From Halobacteriovorax sp. (lineage in GTDB: Bacteria; Bdellovibrionota; Bacteriovoracia; Bacteriovoracales; Bacteriovoracaceae), in assembly GCA_002720865.1 (NCBI GenBank), contig PBIO01000030.1, forward strand, positions 124,001 to 188,000: DNA of 64,000 nt, in the 5' to 3' direction. The notes under the pieces are model-generated. The model had not been told where the DNA came from. It did no database searches and saw only the letters and a program-made list of their open reading frames with translations. Below are positions 45,114 to 53,828 of the stretch, piece by piece. Every line of letters begins with the position of its first letter. The stretch's first letter is position 1. The translations under genes and the position numbers were made by a program.

Positions 45114-46535
45114 ATGCAAAGCATCATAGACGAACTCCCCAAGGAATTCTCAAGGAACTTAGAAAACCGAAAAGTCATTTGTATTCAAGGCTTAGGCTTT
45201 GTTGGTGCTGCAATGTGTGCTGTCGTATCAAATAGTTTAGATGAAAACGGAGAAAACTATAAAGTAATTGGTGTAGATTTAGATGGAGAAAGAGTCCAAT
45301 CTATAAACGATGGCTCATTCCCTATTAATACAAACGATCCAGCAATGGATGAAGCAATTAAGCGGGCGACCTCTGGTGGCAACCTAGTTGCGACAGAAAA
45401 ACCTGACTTTTACTCAATCGCAGATATCGTTGTTATGGATATTAATTGCGACCTGATCGAAGATGAGAAAGGCAAATGGGTAAATCTTGAAACTATTGAA
45501 AAAGCAACAGCATCTATAGCCAAGAGAATTAAACAAGAATGCTTATTAATTGTTGAAACAACTGTCCCTCCAGGTACTTGTGAAAAGATAATTCTTCCTA
45601 TTCTTTCCAAAGAATTTTCACAAAGAGGACTAGATAATAGCAAAATTAAACTAGCTCACTCATATGAAAGAGTTATGCCTGGAAAAGATTATTACGACTC
45701 AATTCAAAACTGCTGGAGGGTTTACTCTGGCCTGAATCAAGAATCCAGTGAGCTTTGCAAAAAATTCTTAACAACAATTATAAACACTAAAGAATTTCCA
45801 TTAACAGAACTATCTAACTTAAAAGCCTCTGAAACAGCTAAAGTTCTAGAGAACTCTTTTCGTGCGGCTAATATTGCATTTATCGACGAATGGTCGCGTT
45901 TTGCAGAAAGCATTGGTGTTAACTTATTCGAAGTTATCGACGCTATAAAAGTAAGACCAACCCATAAGAATATCATGCTCCCAGGATTTGGAGTTGGTGG
46001 TTATTGCCTAACAAAAGACCCATATTTCGCTAAGTTCTCTGCACATGAAATCTTCAATAATAAAGAGCTAGATTTCCCTTTTTCTGACTTACTTCTTCAA
46101 GTTAACAAGGAAATGCCATTATCCACTTTTGAAACTTTAAGAAATTATTTCCAAGGCGATCTAGCGAATAAAAAAGTTCTTCTTCTAGGGGTTAGTTATC
46201 GAGAGGAAGTTGCAGACACAAGATATTCTGCTTCTGAGATATTTTATAAGGAAGTAAAAAAACATGACGTAGACATTAAGTGCCTAGATCCTCTAGTTGA
46301 ATACTGGGAAGAGACCGACGTTAAACCTTTCAGAGCCTTACCTGATGACAATGATTTCGACGCTCTAATATTCTCTGTAAGACACAGTGAATTCGAAGAT
46401 TATAATTTTGAAAAATGGCTCGACGGAAAGAAGCCTCTCATAATCGATGCCAACAATGTGCTAAACTCAAAGAATATTGAATTTTATAAAAGCTTGGGAT
46501 GTAATGTCAGAGCAATTGGAAGAGGTGATCTCTAA
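45114..46535 (+). CDS. UDP-glucose/GDP-mannose-dehydrogenase family protein
   Basis: A 473-residue nucleotide-sugar 6-dehydrogenase that would oxidise a UDP- or GDP-hexose to the uronate. The NAD site is ICIQGLGFVGAAMCAVV; middle motifs are DIVVMDINCDLI and VETTVPPGTCEKII; the catalytic Cys is in GFGVGGYCLTKDPYF; the C-terminal domain has VLLLGVSYREEVADTRYSAS. Length and motif order are normal, with slightly longer N-terminal part (about 20 residues before the first strand). It is closer to WbpA/UDP-ManNAc-type than to UDP-Glc dehydrogenase in pattern, but the substrate is uncertain. It opens a plus-strand group whose genes overlap. Confidence 0.9.
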   Translation: MQSIIDELPKEFSRNLENRKVICIQGLGFVGAAMCAVVSNSLDENGENYKVIGVDLDGERVQSINDGSFPINTNDPAMDEAIKRATSGGNLVATEKPDFYSIADIVVMDINCDLIEDEKGKWVNLETIEKATASIAKRIKQECLLIVETTVPPGTCEKIILPILSKEFSQRGLDNSKIKLAHSYERVMPGKDYYDSIQNCWRVYSGLNQESSELCKKFLTTIINTKEFPLTELSNLKASETAKVLENSFRAANIAFIDEWSRFAESIGVNLFEVIDAIKVRPTHKNIMLPGFGVGGYCLTKDPYFAKFSAHEIFNNKELDFPFSDLLLQVNKEMPLSTFETLRNYFQGDLANKKVLLLGVSYREEVADTRYSASEIFYKEVKKHDVDIKCLDPLVEYWEETDVKPFRALPDDNDFDALIFSVRHSEFEDYNFEKWLDGKKPLIIDANNVLNSKNIEFYKSLGCNVRAIGRGDL

Positions 46536-47515
46536 TGAAAAAAGTATTGATTACAGGCGGTGCAGGGTTTATTGGGTTCCACCTAGCTAAAACTTTGAGA
46601 AATTCAGGGGTCGAGATTCACATACTAGATAATCTTCAAAGAGGAAGAATCGATTCTGATTTTGAAACTCTCCTGGAAAGTAACAATGTTAGTTTTTTTC
46701 AAAAAGATCTTTTAGATTCTAGCTGTTTTTCTGATTTTGATACTGACTACGATTACATTTTCCATTTCAGTGCCATTATTGGTGTAGCCAATGTTTTAAA
46801 AGCTCCTTTCAGTGTATTAGATAAAAATGTAAAAATGCTTTCGAATGTGCTTAGTTTTTCTGAAAAAAACAAATCATTAAAACAATTTGTTTTTCCCTCC
46901 ACTAGCGAAATATATGCTGGAACACTTGAAAAGTTTGAATTAGAGTTTCCTACTCCTGAAACCACCCCCTTGGCCATTACAGATCTTGAAAAGCCAAGAA
47001 CGTCATACATGCTCTCGAAGATTTACGGTGAAGCAATGGTCATTCATTCAGGCCTACCCTATCTTATCATACGTCCTCATAATTTTTTCGGGCCGAGAAT
47101 GGGACTATCACACGTTATCCCAGAGCTTCTAAAAAGATCTTATGAGTCCAGTGATGGAGATTCATTAGATGTTTATAGTATGAATCATACAAGAACATTT
47201 TGTTACATAGATGATGCTATTAACCAAATCCTATCTCTTTTAGAACATGAAAAAATAAATGATGTTTTTAATATAGGAATTGAGACCCCCGAAGTAACTA
47301 TCGAAGAATTGGCAAAAACAGTTGTTAAAATTACAGGAAAAGATCTTATATTAAACGAGATGCCTGAAACACCTGGAAGCCCTAGGCGTCGCTGTCCTAG
47401 TATTCAAAAAGTATGTGGAAAAAGTAAAAAATTAAATTTCACTTCTCTAGAGGATGGAATCTCAAAAACTTTTGAGTGGTACAAAGCAAATTCTTTCAGC
47501 AGAGAACATTTATGA
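46535..47515 (+). CDS. NAD-dependent epimerase/dehydratase (extended SDR)
   Basis: A 326-residue SDR enzyme. The NAD site is KVLITGGAGFIGFHLAKTL, then DNLQRGR; active-site residues are in FVFPSTSEIYAG and YMLSKIYGEAM (YxxxK), followed by IRPHNFFGPRMG and NIGIETPEVTIEELA. It belongs to the UDP-glucose-epimerase/uronate-decarboxylase-like group, and since it follows a dehydrogenase gene by one shared base it might act on the uronate product as epimerase or decarboxylase. Its TGA overlaps the ATG of the next gene (ATGA). Confidence 0.85.
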   Translation: MKKVLITGGAGFIGFHLAKTLRNSGVEIHILDNLQRGRIDSDFETLLESNNVSFFQKDLLDSSCFSDFDTDYDYIFHFSAIIGVANVLKAPFSVLDKNVKMLSNVLSFSEKNKSLKQFVFPSTSEIYAGTLEKFELEFPTPETTPLAITDLEKPRTSYMLSKIYGEAMVIHSGLPYLIIRPHNFFGPRMGLSHVIPELLKRSYESSDGDSLDVYSMNHTRTFCYIDDAINQILSLLEHEKINDVFNIGIETPEVTIEELAKTVVKITGKDLILNEMPETPGSPRRRCPSIQKVCGKSKKLNFTSLEDGISKTFEWYKANSFSREHL

Positions 47516-48555
47516 TTGATGCACAAGCTCTTACGATAAGTCTCGAAAATTCTATACTCGACACTATAAAAGTAATTGATGAAGGGACCACAAAAATTGC
47601 ACTTGTTGTAGATGGAAAATCCATTGTAGGCGTCGTTACCGATGGTGACATTAGAAGGCATATTTTAAAAGGAAACTCTTTAGAAGAACCTGTCTCTAAA
47701 TTGGTTAGTAAAAAACCAGTCACGATTAAAGAGAATACACCGAAAGAAGAAGTTTTACAGATGATGAAAAAGTTTGAAGTAAAGCATATTCCTGTTGTAA
47801 ATGATAAGGATGAACTTATAGGACTAGAATGCCTAGACCTCCTGTTTTTCACAGAGAAAATTGATTACCCCGTCGTTTTAATGGCAGGTGGTTTGGGCAC
47901 AAGGCTTGGTGAACTAACCAAAAATAAGCCCAAACCATTAGTAGAACTGGATACCCAACCGATACTGGAAAAAATTATTGAACAGTTTAAAAATCAGGGA
48001 TTCTGGAACTTTCACATTTCAGTAAACCATATGGCCAATCAGATTATTGATTACTTTGGTGACGGTGAGAAGTGGGGGGTAAAAATTCAGTATCTTAAAG
48101 AAAAAGAAAAACTAGGGACGGCAGGTGCACTTAGCTTACTTTCGAAGAAAGCAAACTGCCCAATAATAGTCATGAATGCTGATCTTCTAACAAGCGTTAA
48201 GTTTAAACATTTTGTCGATTTTCACTTTGAACAAGACTCATTTGCTTCTATGGCAGTAAGAGAATATGAATTTAATGTTCCTTTTGGTGTATTGAATCTT
48301 GAACAAGAAAATATCACTAATATTCAAGAGAAACCCTCTCAGAAGTTCTTTGTTAATGCAGGAATCTACGTTCTCTCCCCGCAAGTTTTAGATATTTTAG
48401 AGCCTGGTAAGCATATCGACATGACACAGCTTTTTTCAAAATTGATAGAGATGAAGAAAAAAGTCGTTGCATTTCCCATTCGAGAATATTGGTTAGACAT
48501 CGGACAACCTAAAGATCTTGAGCGAGCGCAAACTGACGTTAAAAAACATTTTTAA
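47512..48555 (+). CDS. CBS-domain nucleotidyltransferase (PtmE-like)
   Basis: A 347-residue sugar-1-phosphate nucleotidyltransferase with two N-terminal CBS domains (about residues 5-115) and a GT-A-like catalytic domain starting VVLMAGGLGTRLGELTKNKPKPLVEL at about 122. Further motifs are GTAGALSLL, IVMNADLLT and NAGIYVLSP. The start ATG 47512 overlaps the previous stop; a frame opening at 47476 is inside the SDR gene. This architecture matches PtmE-type enzymes that make GDP-glucosamine derivatives for legionaminate-type pathways. The exact sugar phosphate is not known. Confidence 0.88.
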   Translation: MIDAQALTISLENSILDTIKVIDEGTTKIALVVDGKSIVGVVTDGDIRRHILKGNSLEEPVSKLVSKKPVTIKENTPKEEVLQMMKKFEVKHIPVVNDKDELIGLECLDLLFFTEKIDYPVVLMAGGLGTRLGELTKNKPKPLVELDTQPILEKIIEQFKNQGFWNFHISVNHMANQIIDYFGDGEKWGVKIQYLKEKEKLGTAGALSLLSKKANCPIIVMNADLLTSVKFKHFVDFHFEQDSFASMAVREYEFNVPFGVLNLEQENITNIQEKPSQKFFVNAGIYVLSPQVLDILEPGKHIDMTQLFSKLIEMKKKVVAFPIREYWLDIGQPKDLERAQTDVKKHF

Positions 48556-48558
48556 GAT

Positions 48559-49776
48559 ATGAACTATTCTTCTCGCTATAAAGATTTAACTAAGAAATGG
48601 CATCAATTATTAGATAAATATTATCCCGAAGCAATTCTCTTAAGGTGGCAATTGGACCATCGAGTTTTTAAGTTCAATGAAAAAATTATAAAAATTCAAC
48701 ACAAGACGAGTGTAAATAATCAAAACTTACACTCAGTAAAAAATGAATACGACATATATAAAAGAATTGAGGGATTCTCTATGAATATTCATCCTCAATT
48801 TAAGCAAATCGACTCAGAGTGGGAAGTATTAGAAAAAGACTATATTGATGGCCAAAACTTAGATGAAATGAATCGTGAAGGACGATTACACGAAGCTTCA
48901 ATTGCCAAAATTATTTTAGCAGTTATTAAATTATCATTAAAAGGAATCACGTTTCATCAACTTAGGAATAGACATATTTACGTTACGACGAATGGAAATG
49001 TTGAATTTATCGATTTTGGTGGATCAGAAATATCCGGTATCTTAAAGTCTTTTAAAAACAACTTCTCTATTTTCAAGAATGGAAAACCTTCTCAATTCCT
49101 TTTTGTTCTTAAAGGATTAGCTTCAGTAAAAATTAAGAAATTATTAATGATGAAAAACTCTCTCGATACTATCGATAGAAAAATATTGGCTGAAAGACAA
49201 TTTCATAAAAACCTGGCTCACAAATATGAGGATGAGCTTGGTCAGTATACTGATTTGATAAATCAAATAACTTCTAAATCACCAAATCAAATATATTACA
49301 ACTTCGTCTTTCAGATTCCTTCAGTTGATTATGTTTATTGGGGTTTAAGTGACTGGGGAATAATCTGGGACTCCATATTAAGAAGGACCTCATTTGAAAA
49401 CAAAAAGGTCGCTTTAGTTGGTGGCTCTATGGGACTTCCCGCGATATTCTCAATCCTTCAAGGGGCTTCAAGCTGTTTAATCTATGAGGACAACGACAAG
49501 TTAAGAGAAGCGATTCTCATTTTAAGCAAGCTACTAGGAACTTCCGACAAGCTCGAATTTCGCCCTTATGATAAGCTTGCGGAATGCCAAAGTTCTGAAT
49601 TCGATATTCTTTTTGATCTACAGAACAAGAAAGAGTTATATGAGAATCTTAGAATCTCTTCAAATGTAATTACCAAATCTGACGCCAGAGACAAAAGTCA
49701 AAAACAGAATATATCTGAGTGCCACTGCGTCACCGACCAGGGCCAAAGCATTAGCCTTTTTAAGCTTCAAATTTAA
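48559..49776 (+). CDS. Kinase-like protein fused to Rossmann-like domain; probable pseudokinase
   Basis: A 405-residue protein with two parts. Residues about 30-160 look like an LPS/Kdo-kinase fold: KFNEKIIKIQHK, VLEKDYIDGQNLDEM, and VEFIDFGGSE with the DFG metal site at about 152-154. Where the catalytic loop HxDxxxxN/H should be, the sequence reads FHQLRNRHI (132-140), with no Asp, so phosphotransfer may be lost. Residues about 280-380 (NKKVALVGGSMGLPAIFSILQGASSCLIYEDN) look like a Rossmann strand-loop-helix of methyltransferase type. I do not recognise the combination. It lies 3 bases after the nucleotidyltransferase gene and before a methyltransferase and an ABC exporter. Confidence 0.6.
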   Translation: MNYSSRYKDLTKKWHQLLDKYYPEAILLRWQLDHRVFKFNEKIIKIQHKTSVNNQNLHSVKNEYDIYKRIEGFSMNIHPQFKQIDSEWEVLEKDYIDGQNLDEMNREGRLHEASIAKIILAVIKLSLKGITFHQLRNRHIYVTTNGNVEFIDFGGSEISGILKSFKNNFSIFKNGKPSQFLFVLKGLASVKIKKLLMMKNSLDTIDRKILAERQFHKNLAHKYEDELGQYTDLINQITSKSPNQIYYNFVFQIPSVDYVYWGLSDWGIIWDSILRRTSFENKKVALVGGSMGLPAIFSILQGASSCLIYEDNDKLREAILILSKLLGTSDKLEFRPYDKLAECQSSEFDILFDLQNKKELYENLRISSNVITKSDARDKSQKQNISECHCVTDQGQSISLFKLQI

Positions 49777-49815
49777 AAGGAAAATACAAGTTTTACGCGA
49801 CTGGTCTTTTTACAA

Positions 49816-49847
49816 TATAAGCTTATAAGTGGTACTCTAAGCCACTT
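49816..49847 (+). promoter_or_regulatory. 12-base palindrome and adjacent hairpin upstream of 49869 gene
   Basis: TATAAGCTTATA at 49816-49827 is a perfect 12-base palindrome. It is joined to an inverted repeat AAGTGG (49827-49832) / CCACTT (49842-49847) with a 9-base loop. No T-run follows, so it is not a typical terminator. The place, in a 92-base gap between the pseudokinase and methyltransferase genes, fits an operator or a processing signal; function is a guess. Confidence 0.4.
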
Positions 49848-49868
49848 AATCTGAGAAAAGGCATATAT

Positions 49869-51269
49869 ATGACTGAGACTGAAAATTGCAGATCAATGGC
49901 TCTAACTCCATTCGCCAGAGACCCTTATCATAATTTTTTTGAAAAAAATAAAATGGCTTTTTTAAAGGTAGATGAAAAAAAATTTGATGATTTAGAATCG
50001 GTTCTTTCATCGAAGCAATGCCCGAAAGCGATTCTCGATAGAGATGAAATGTCTATCAGGTACGAAAAATTTGCTACTCCTATTAAGACTACGGAAATTC
50101 CCCCTACCCTTAAAAAAGACTATGCGATCACATATTTAAAGATGGCACTCAGACTGGAAAAAGAAGGCTTAACGCTGACCAACTCGGAGTTTCTAAGCTG
50201 CCATGTTGATTTTAATAGCGAGCCTTTTTTCAAAGATTTTAGCTCAATCGTAAAAAAATCTAATAATACTAGGTTTCCATTTATAGACTTTATCAATAAC
50301 CAATATGCTTTGATTTCACTCTATAATAAATACCCCCGCTTGATAGGTCTTGCCAGGGATGGAGGAAAGCTTGATATTGAAGACCTAATGGCAATCGAAC
50401 ACAAGTTTGCAAATTTTTTCTTATCAGCTTTATCTAATCTACTATCTAAACCGCTCTCTAAGAAAATTAGTCGATTTGTTAAGGTTTATCCATTCTTGTA
50501 CAAAAATAAGCTTAATCCATTAGCCTTAGTAGAGATTTTCAAATTCCTGTTTGATAAAAATAGAAGCGCTGAAGGTGTAATCAACCTTTTACTAAAAGAA
50601 CTTCAATCACTTCCAAACTTTTGTTTTGAAGGTAAATGGACTGACTATTATTCAAGTATTGACCTAGAAGCAACCTTTTCCGAAAAATCAAATTGGAAAA
50701 TCAACTATCAAGGAAATAGGGCTAAGGCCATTATTAAAGTTCTTGAAGAGGATGCTGATAAGAAATACACATTATTAGATACCGGTTCAAACCAGGGTTA
50801 TTTCTCACTCATAGGATCTAATCTTGGATATAGAGTTACTGCGATGGATTACGACGTGGCTTCTATCGATCATTTATACCGGCGCTTAAAAAAAGAAGCT
50901 TATCGTTATGAACTATTACCACTAGTAGTTAATTTTTCAAATCTAACTAGTAATGATCTTCAAAGATTAAGATCAGACTATGTCATAGCCTTAGGTTTTA
51001 CTCATCACCTTTGGTACGTTGAAGGATATACTTGGGAGCAAATATCTAATACTTTTTCTAGTCTTTCTGAAAAAGTATTTATTACAGAATTTAAGCCTAA
51101 CACAAAGGGGCGTGGATCAAAAACGATTAAGTCTTTGGCAGGCTCTAGATATGAACTAGATGACTTTACAGAAGCTTTAAAAAAGAACTTCAAGACTGTA
51201 GAGGTGGTCGGTGAATACACAGCCGAAGCATCTACTGCCGGAAGATTGTTAATAGTCGCGAGAAAGTAA
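49869..51269 (+). CDS. Large SAM methyltransferase-like protein (NoeA-like)
   Basis: A 466-residue protein with AAAGG seven bases before its ATG. The C-terminal third is a class I methyltransferase: YTLLDTGSNQGYFSLIGSNLGYRVTAMDYDV, SDYVIALGFTHHLWYVEGYTW and SEKVFITEFKPN. The DTGSNQGYFS form of the SAM motif is that of the group including the nodulation protein NoeA. The N-terminal 280 residues are alpha-helical, with LIGLARDGGKLDIEDLMAIEHKFANFF, and match nothing I recognise. It is 2 bases before the ABC exporter gene, so modification and export are probably linked. Confidence 0.72.
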   Translation: MTETENCRSMALTPFARDPYHNFFEKNKMAFLKVDEKKFDDLESVLSSKQCPKAILDRDEMSIRYEKFATPIKTTEIPPTLKKDYAITYLKMALRLEKEGLTLTNSEFLSCHVDFNSEPFFKDFSSIVKKSNNTRFPFIDFINNQYALISLYNKYPRLIGLARDGGKLDIEDLMAIEHKFANFFLSALSNLLSKPLSKKISRFVKVYPFLYKNKLNPLALVEIFKFLFDKNRSAEGVINLLLKELQSLPNFCFEGKWTDYYSSIDLEATFSEKSNWKINYQGNRAKAIIKVLEEDADKKYTLLDTGSNQGYFSLIGSNLGYRVTAMDYDVASIDHLYRRLKKEAYRYELLPLVVNFSNLTSNDLQRLRSDYVIALGFTHHLWYVEGYTWEQISNTFSSLSEKVFITEFKPNTKGRGSKTIKSLAGSRYELDDFTEALKKNFKTVEVVGEYTAEASTAGRLLIVARK

Positions 51270-51271
51270 TA

Positions 51272-53110
51272 GTGTTTTCAAGCAACTTATCTAAATTTAG
51301 TAACCTTCTTTCAGATGGAGTTTCTCTACTCTCGAAAAAAGAAAGGGGCTCCCTCTGGTTTTACATTGTAGGAAATACTTTCTTTATTACTTTAGACACC
51401 TTTGCAATTACGACCGTAACTCCATTAGTAGCACTAATTGTAGAGCCGGAGCTGTTACAAAAGAATGAACTCCTTTATAAGTTCTACAATTACTGCAACT
51501 TTTCAGAATACAACCATTTTTTAATTTTTCTCGGTATTATAGCAATGCTCTCAATTATTATTGGGAGACTTGGAAAGATTGGTTTCCATTATCTAACTAG
51601 AACCTTTGGAATTCGCTGCCAGGTCAGGTATTCAAAAGAATTGCTAAATAAATCTATTAAAACCCCTTATGTTTGGTTTCTTTCTCAAAATCCAACTAGG
51701 CTGTCTCATTTTATTTATACGGATGTACTTATGTGGAGTAACGATTTTCTTCAGAGAATTGTTAACCTCCCCTCATTTATAATTACTATAATTCTTTCAC
51801 TTTGGGCTTTTATCTTTTTCTCACCAACAGCAGGCTTAGTAAGTATTCTAGTGATGGGCATAATTTTCGGTTTTATTTTTATAAAAATTAAAACCAAACT
51901 CAAAACTCTAGCTGAAAACAGAAGAGTTTATTCTAATGAAATGGCAGTCAATTCAAACTTATTTTTTTCTGGAATTAGAGAAATAAAGCTTAATCAGAAC
52001 CCCGACTTTTTTTCTAAGTACTTTCTAGACTCTTATATGAAGTATAGTGCCTCAATGGTTTCTTTTAAGTTTCTCCAGCTTATCCCAAACACTATCATCT
52101 TTTTAGTGGGACAATGTTTTGCCGTTATCATTGCCCTTTATTTAAACCAAGAGGGTTATACAAGAGGTGAACTCACCGCGATAATGGCTCTACTTTTATT
52201 AATAATCTCTAAGCTTATACCTGTTGCCTCAAACACTTTTTCAGAATTAAGTTTAATCATAAACACCTCTCCTTATATTTCTGGTCTTCTCGACCTAGGT
52301 AAACAAATGGATAGCCAAAAGAGTAGCTTGAGCATTGAGCAAAAAGATAAAGTTACTCTTCCCGAGTCCTGGGAGACTATTCGTCTCGATAGCTTAAGTT
52401 ATTTTTATCCAAATACTAAAATCCCCGCACTTGACGACATTAATTTTTCTTTCGAAAAAGGAAAAATGTATGCCATCGTTGGCTCTTCAGGCGGTGGAAA
52501 AACAACATTAATTAATAATCTTCTTGGTTTACTAGAACCTGCAAGTGGTGAAATTTTGATCGATGATATACCCCTAAATAATCTCGATAAAAAATCTTGG
52601 TATAAAGAATTTGGTGTTGTTCCTCAAAAGTCTTTTTTTGTTGAAGGAACGATCGCTTCTAATATTGCTTTAGGGCTTGAAGAATCAAAAATACATAAAG
52701 AAAATGTGCTTCGCTCAATTAAACAAGCTCAATTAAACGAATTACTTGAAAGTCTCCCTAATGGAATAAATTCTATAATTGAAGATAAGGGAGGCAATTT
52801 CTCTGGTGGTCAACAGCAAAGACTGTCGCTTGCTAGAGCACTGTACGACGATCCAAATATTTTACTCTTAGATGAGGCAACTAGTTCGCTAGATGTGCTT
52901 AATGAAAAACTAATTATGGAGACCCTGGGGCAACTAAAAGGAAAGAAAACGATAATCTTCATCACCCATCGATTAAATTGTTTAAGAGAGTGCGATTCAA
53001 TACTATTTGTAAAAGATGGAAAGCTGATGGATTCAGGATCGTTTGAAGAATTAAACATAAACAATCCGCAATTCAGTAGCATGGTCAAAGAATTTAGTGA
53101 TGACATCTAG
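51272..53110 (+). CDS. ABC exporter, fused membrane and ATPase domains (MsbA/PglK-like)
   Basis: A 612-residue half-transporter. Residues 1-330 hold about six hydrophobic helices; residues about 370-610 are the ATPase: Walker A IVGSSGGGKTTLINNLL, Q-loop VVPQKSFF, signature GGNFSGGQQQRLSLARAL, Walker B ILLLDEATSSLD with the catalytic Glu, and H-loop IFITHRLN. All motifs are intact. GTG at 51272 is used as the start. The type flips lipids or lipid-linked oligosaccharides; PglK exports undecaprenyl-linked heptasaccharide. It is surrounded by modifying enzymes, so it may export the product of this sub-cluster independently of Wzx. It overlaps the next gene by 11 bases. Confidence 0.93.
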   Translation: MFSSNLSKFSNLLSDGVSLLSKKERGSLWFYIVGNTFFITLDTFAITTVTPLVALIVEPELLQKNELLYKFYNYCNFSEYNHFLIFLGIIAMLSIIIGRLGKIGFHYLTRTFGIRCQVRYSKELLNKSIKTPYVWFLSQNPTRLSHFIYTDVLMWSNDFLQRIVNLPSFIITIILSLWAFIFFSPTAGLVSILVMGIIFGFIFIKIKTKLKTLAENRRVYSNEMAVNSNLFFSGIREIKLNQNPDFFSKYFLDSYMKYSASMVSFKFLQLIPNTIIFLVGQCFAVIIALYLNQEGYTRGELTAIMALLLLIISKLIPVASNTFSELSLIINTSPYISGLLDLGKQMDSQKSSLSIEQKDKVTLPESWETIRLDSLSYFYPNTKIPALDDINFSFEKGKMYAIVGSSGGGKTTLINNLLGLLEPASGEILIDDIPLNNLDKKSWYKEFGVVPQKSFFVEGTIASNIALGLEESKIHKENVLRSIKQAQLNELLESLPNGINSIIEDKGGNFSGGQQQRLSLARALYDDPNILLLDEATSSLDVLNEKLIMETLGQLKGKKTIIFITHRLNCLRECDSILFVKDGKLMDSGSFEELNINNPQFSSMVKEFSDDI

Positions 53111-53828
53111 ATTAAAAAAAGAGCTTATTTATTTAAAGAGATTTTTATTGAACATTTTTTCTCCAGAAAGAGTCTTTAAAGTAAGTGTTCAAGATTGCAT
53201 TGCTGAAACAGGTCATTCTTATGGCCCCAACGGAAACCATTTCTTTACTAAAGCACTTCAAGCGGGTGATTCAAAAGAAGAACTTAAAGGGTATCTAAGA
53301 GAATACTATAAGAAATTCTTAGTTAAATCTTTTAATGAATTTGTGAATGAAGATATTGGAAAACCAGAGGGTAAACTTTACTTTCTACCATGGGAAAAGG
53401 ACAGAATCCGAGAACTTGAACGTTTTAAAGGCTCACACAAGGCAGGTCCAACCAACGAGGCGGATTTAGAGATTATTGTAGACCGGCTAGTGAATATATT
53501 AAATATTGTTCGAACTAAAGGTTTTAAACAAAAATCAATTAAAGATGGAATAATTCGAGTTCAAAAACTAGTCAACAAAGACGGTAAATCCAAGTTTATA
53601 ATCAGAGATGGTCAACATAGACTGGCAATAGCATCGTACCTTGAAATTAAAGAAGTATTTGTAACTTATGAATCAGTTTATTATTTTAGGGATAAAGAAG
53701 AGTCAATAATTTTAGAGAAAAGTGTCGACTCATGGCCGAAAGTTAAGAGTGGTCTTATATCACGTGAACAGGCTTTGAAGTATTTTAACAAAGTTTTTAA
53801 CACAACGGTGGGAAATGAGAACTGTTAG
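53100..53828 (+). CDS. ParB/sulfiredoxin-like domain protein
   Basis: A 242-residue protein (ATG 53100; GTG 53097 is adjacent and in frame) overlapping the ABC exporter. The recognisable segment is SKFIIRDGQHRLAIASYLEIKEVFVTY, the DGQHR motif of ParB-N/sulfiredoxin-like domains, which bind or hydrolyse nucleotides. The remaining N-terminal half (KVSVQDCIAETGHSYGPNGNHFFTKAL, then EGKLYFLPWEKDRIRELERFKG) is not known to me. There is no chromosome-partition partner here; its position behind a glycan exporter argues for a role in the polysaccharide, for example a nucleotide-dependent transfer. Function unknown. Confidence 0.6.
   Translation: MTSRLKKELIYLKRFLLNIFSPERVFKVSVQDCIAETGHSYGPNGNHFFTKALQAGDSKEELKGYLREYYKKFLVKSFNEFVNEDIGKPEGKLYFLPWEKDRIRELERFKGSHKAGPTNEADLEIIVDRLVNILNIVRTKGFKQKSIKDGIIRVQKLVNKDGKSKFIIRDGQHRLAIASYLEIKEVFVTYESVYYFRDKEESIILEKSVDSWPKVKSGLISREQALKYFNKVFNTTVGNENC

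Noticed and set aside
53100-53828. Chromosome or plasmid partition protein ParB.
   Set aside because: No ParA partner, no DNA-binding HTH segment visible and no parS-like sites; only the DGQHR motif is shared.
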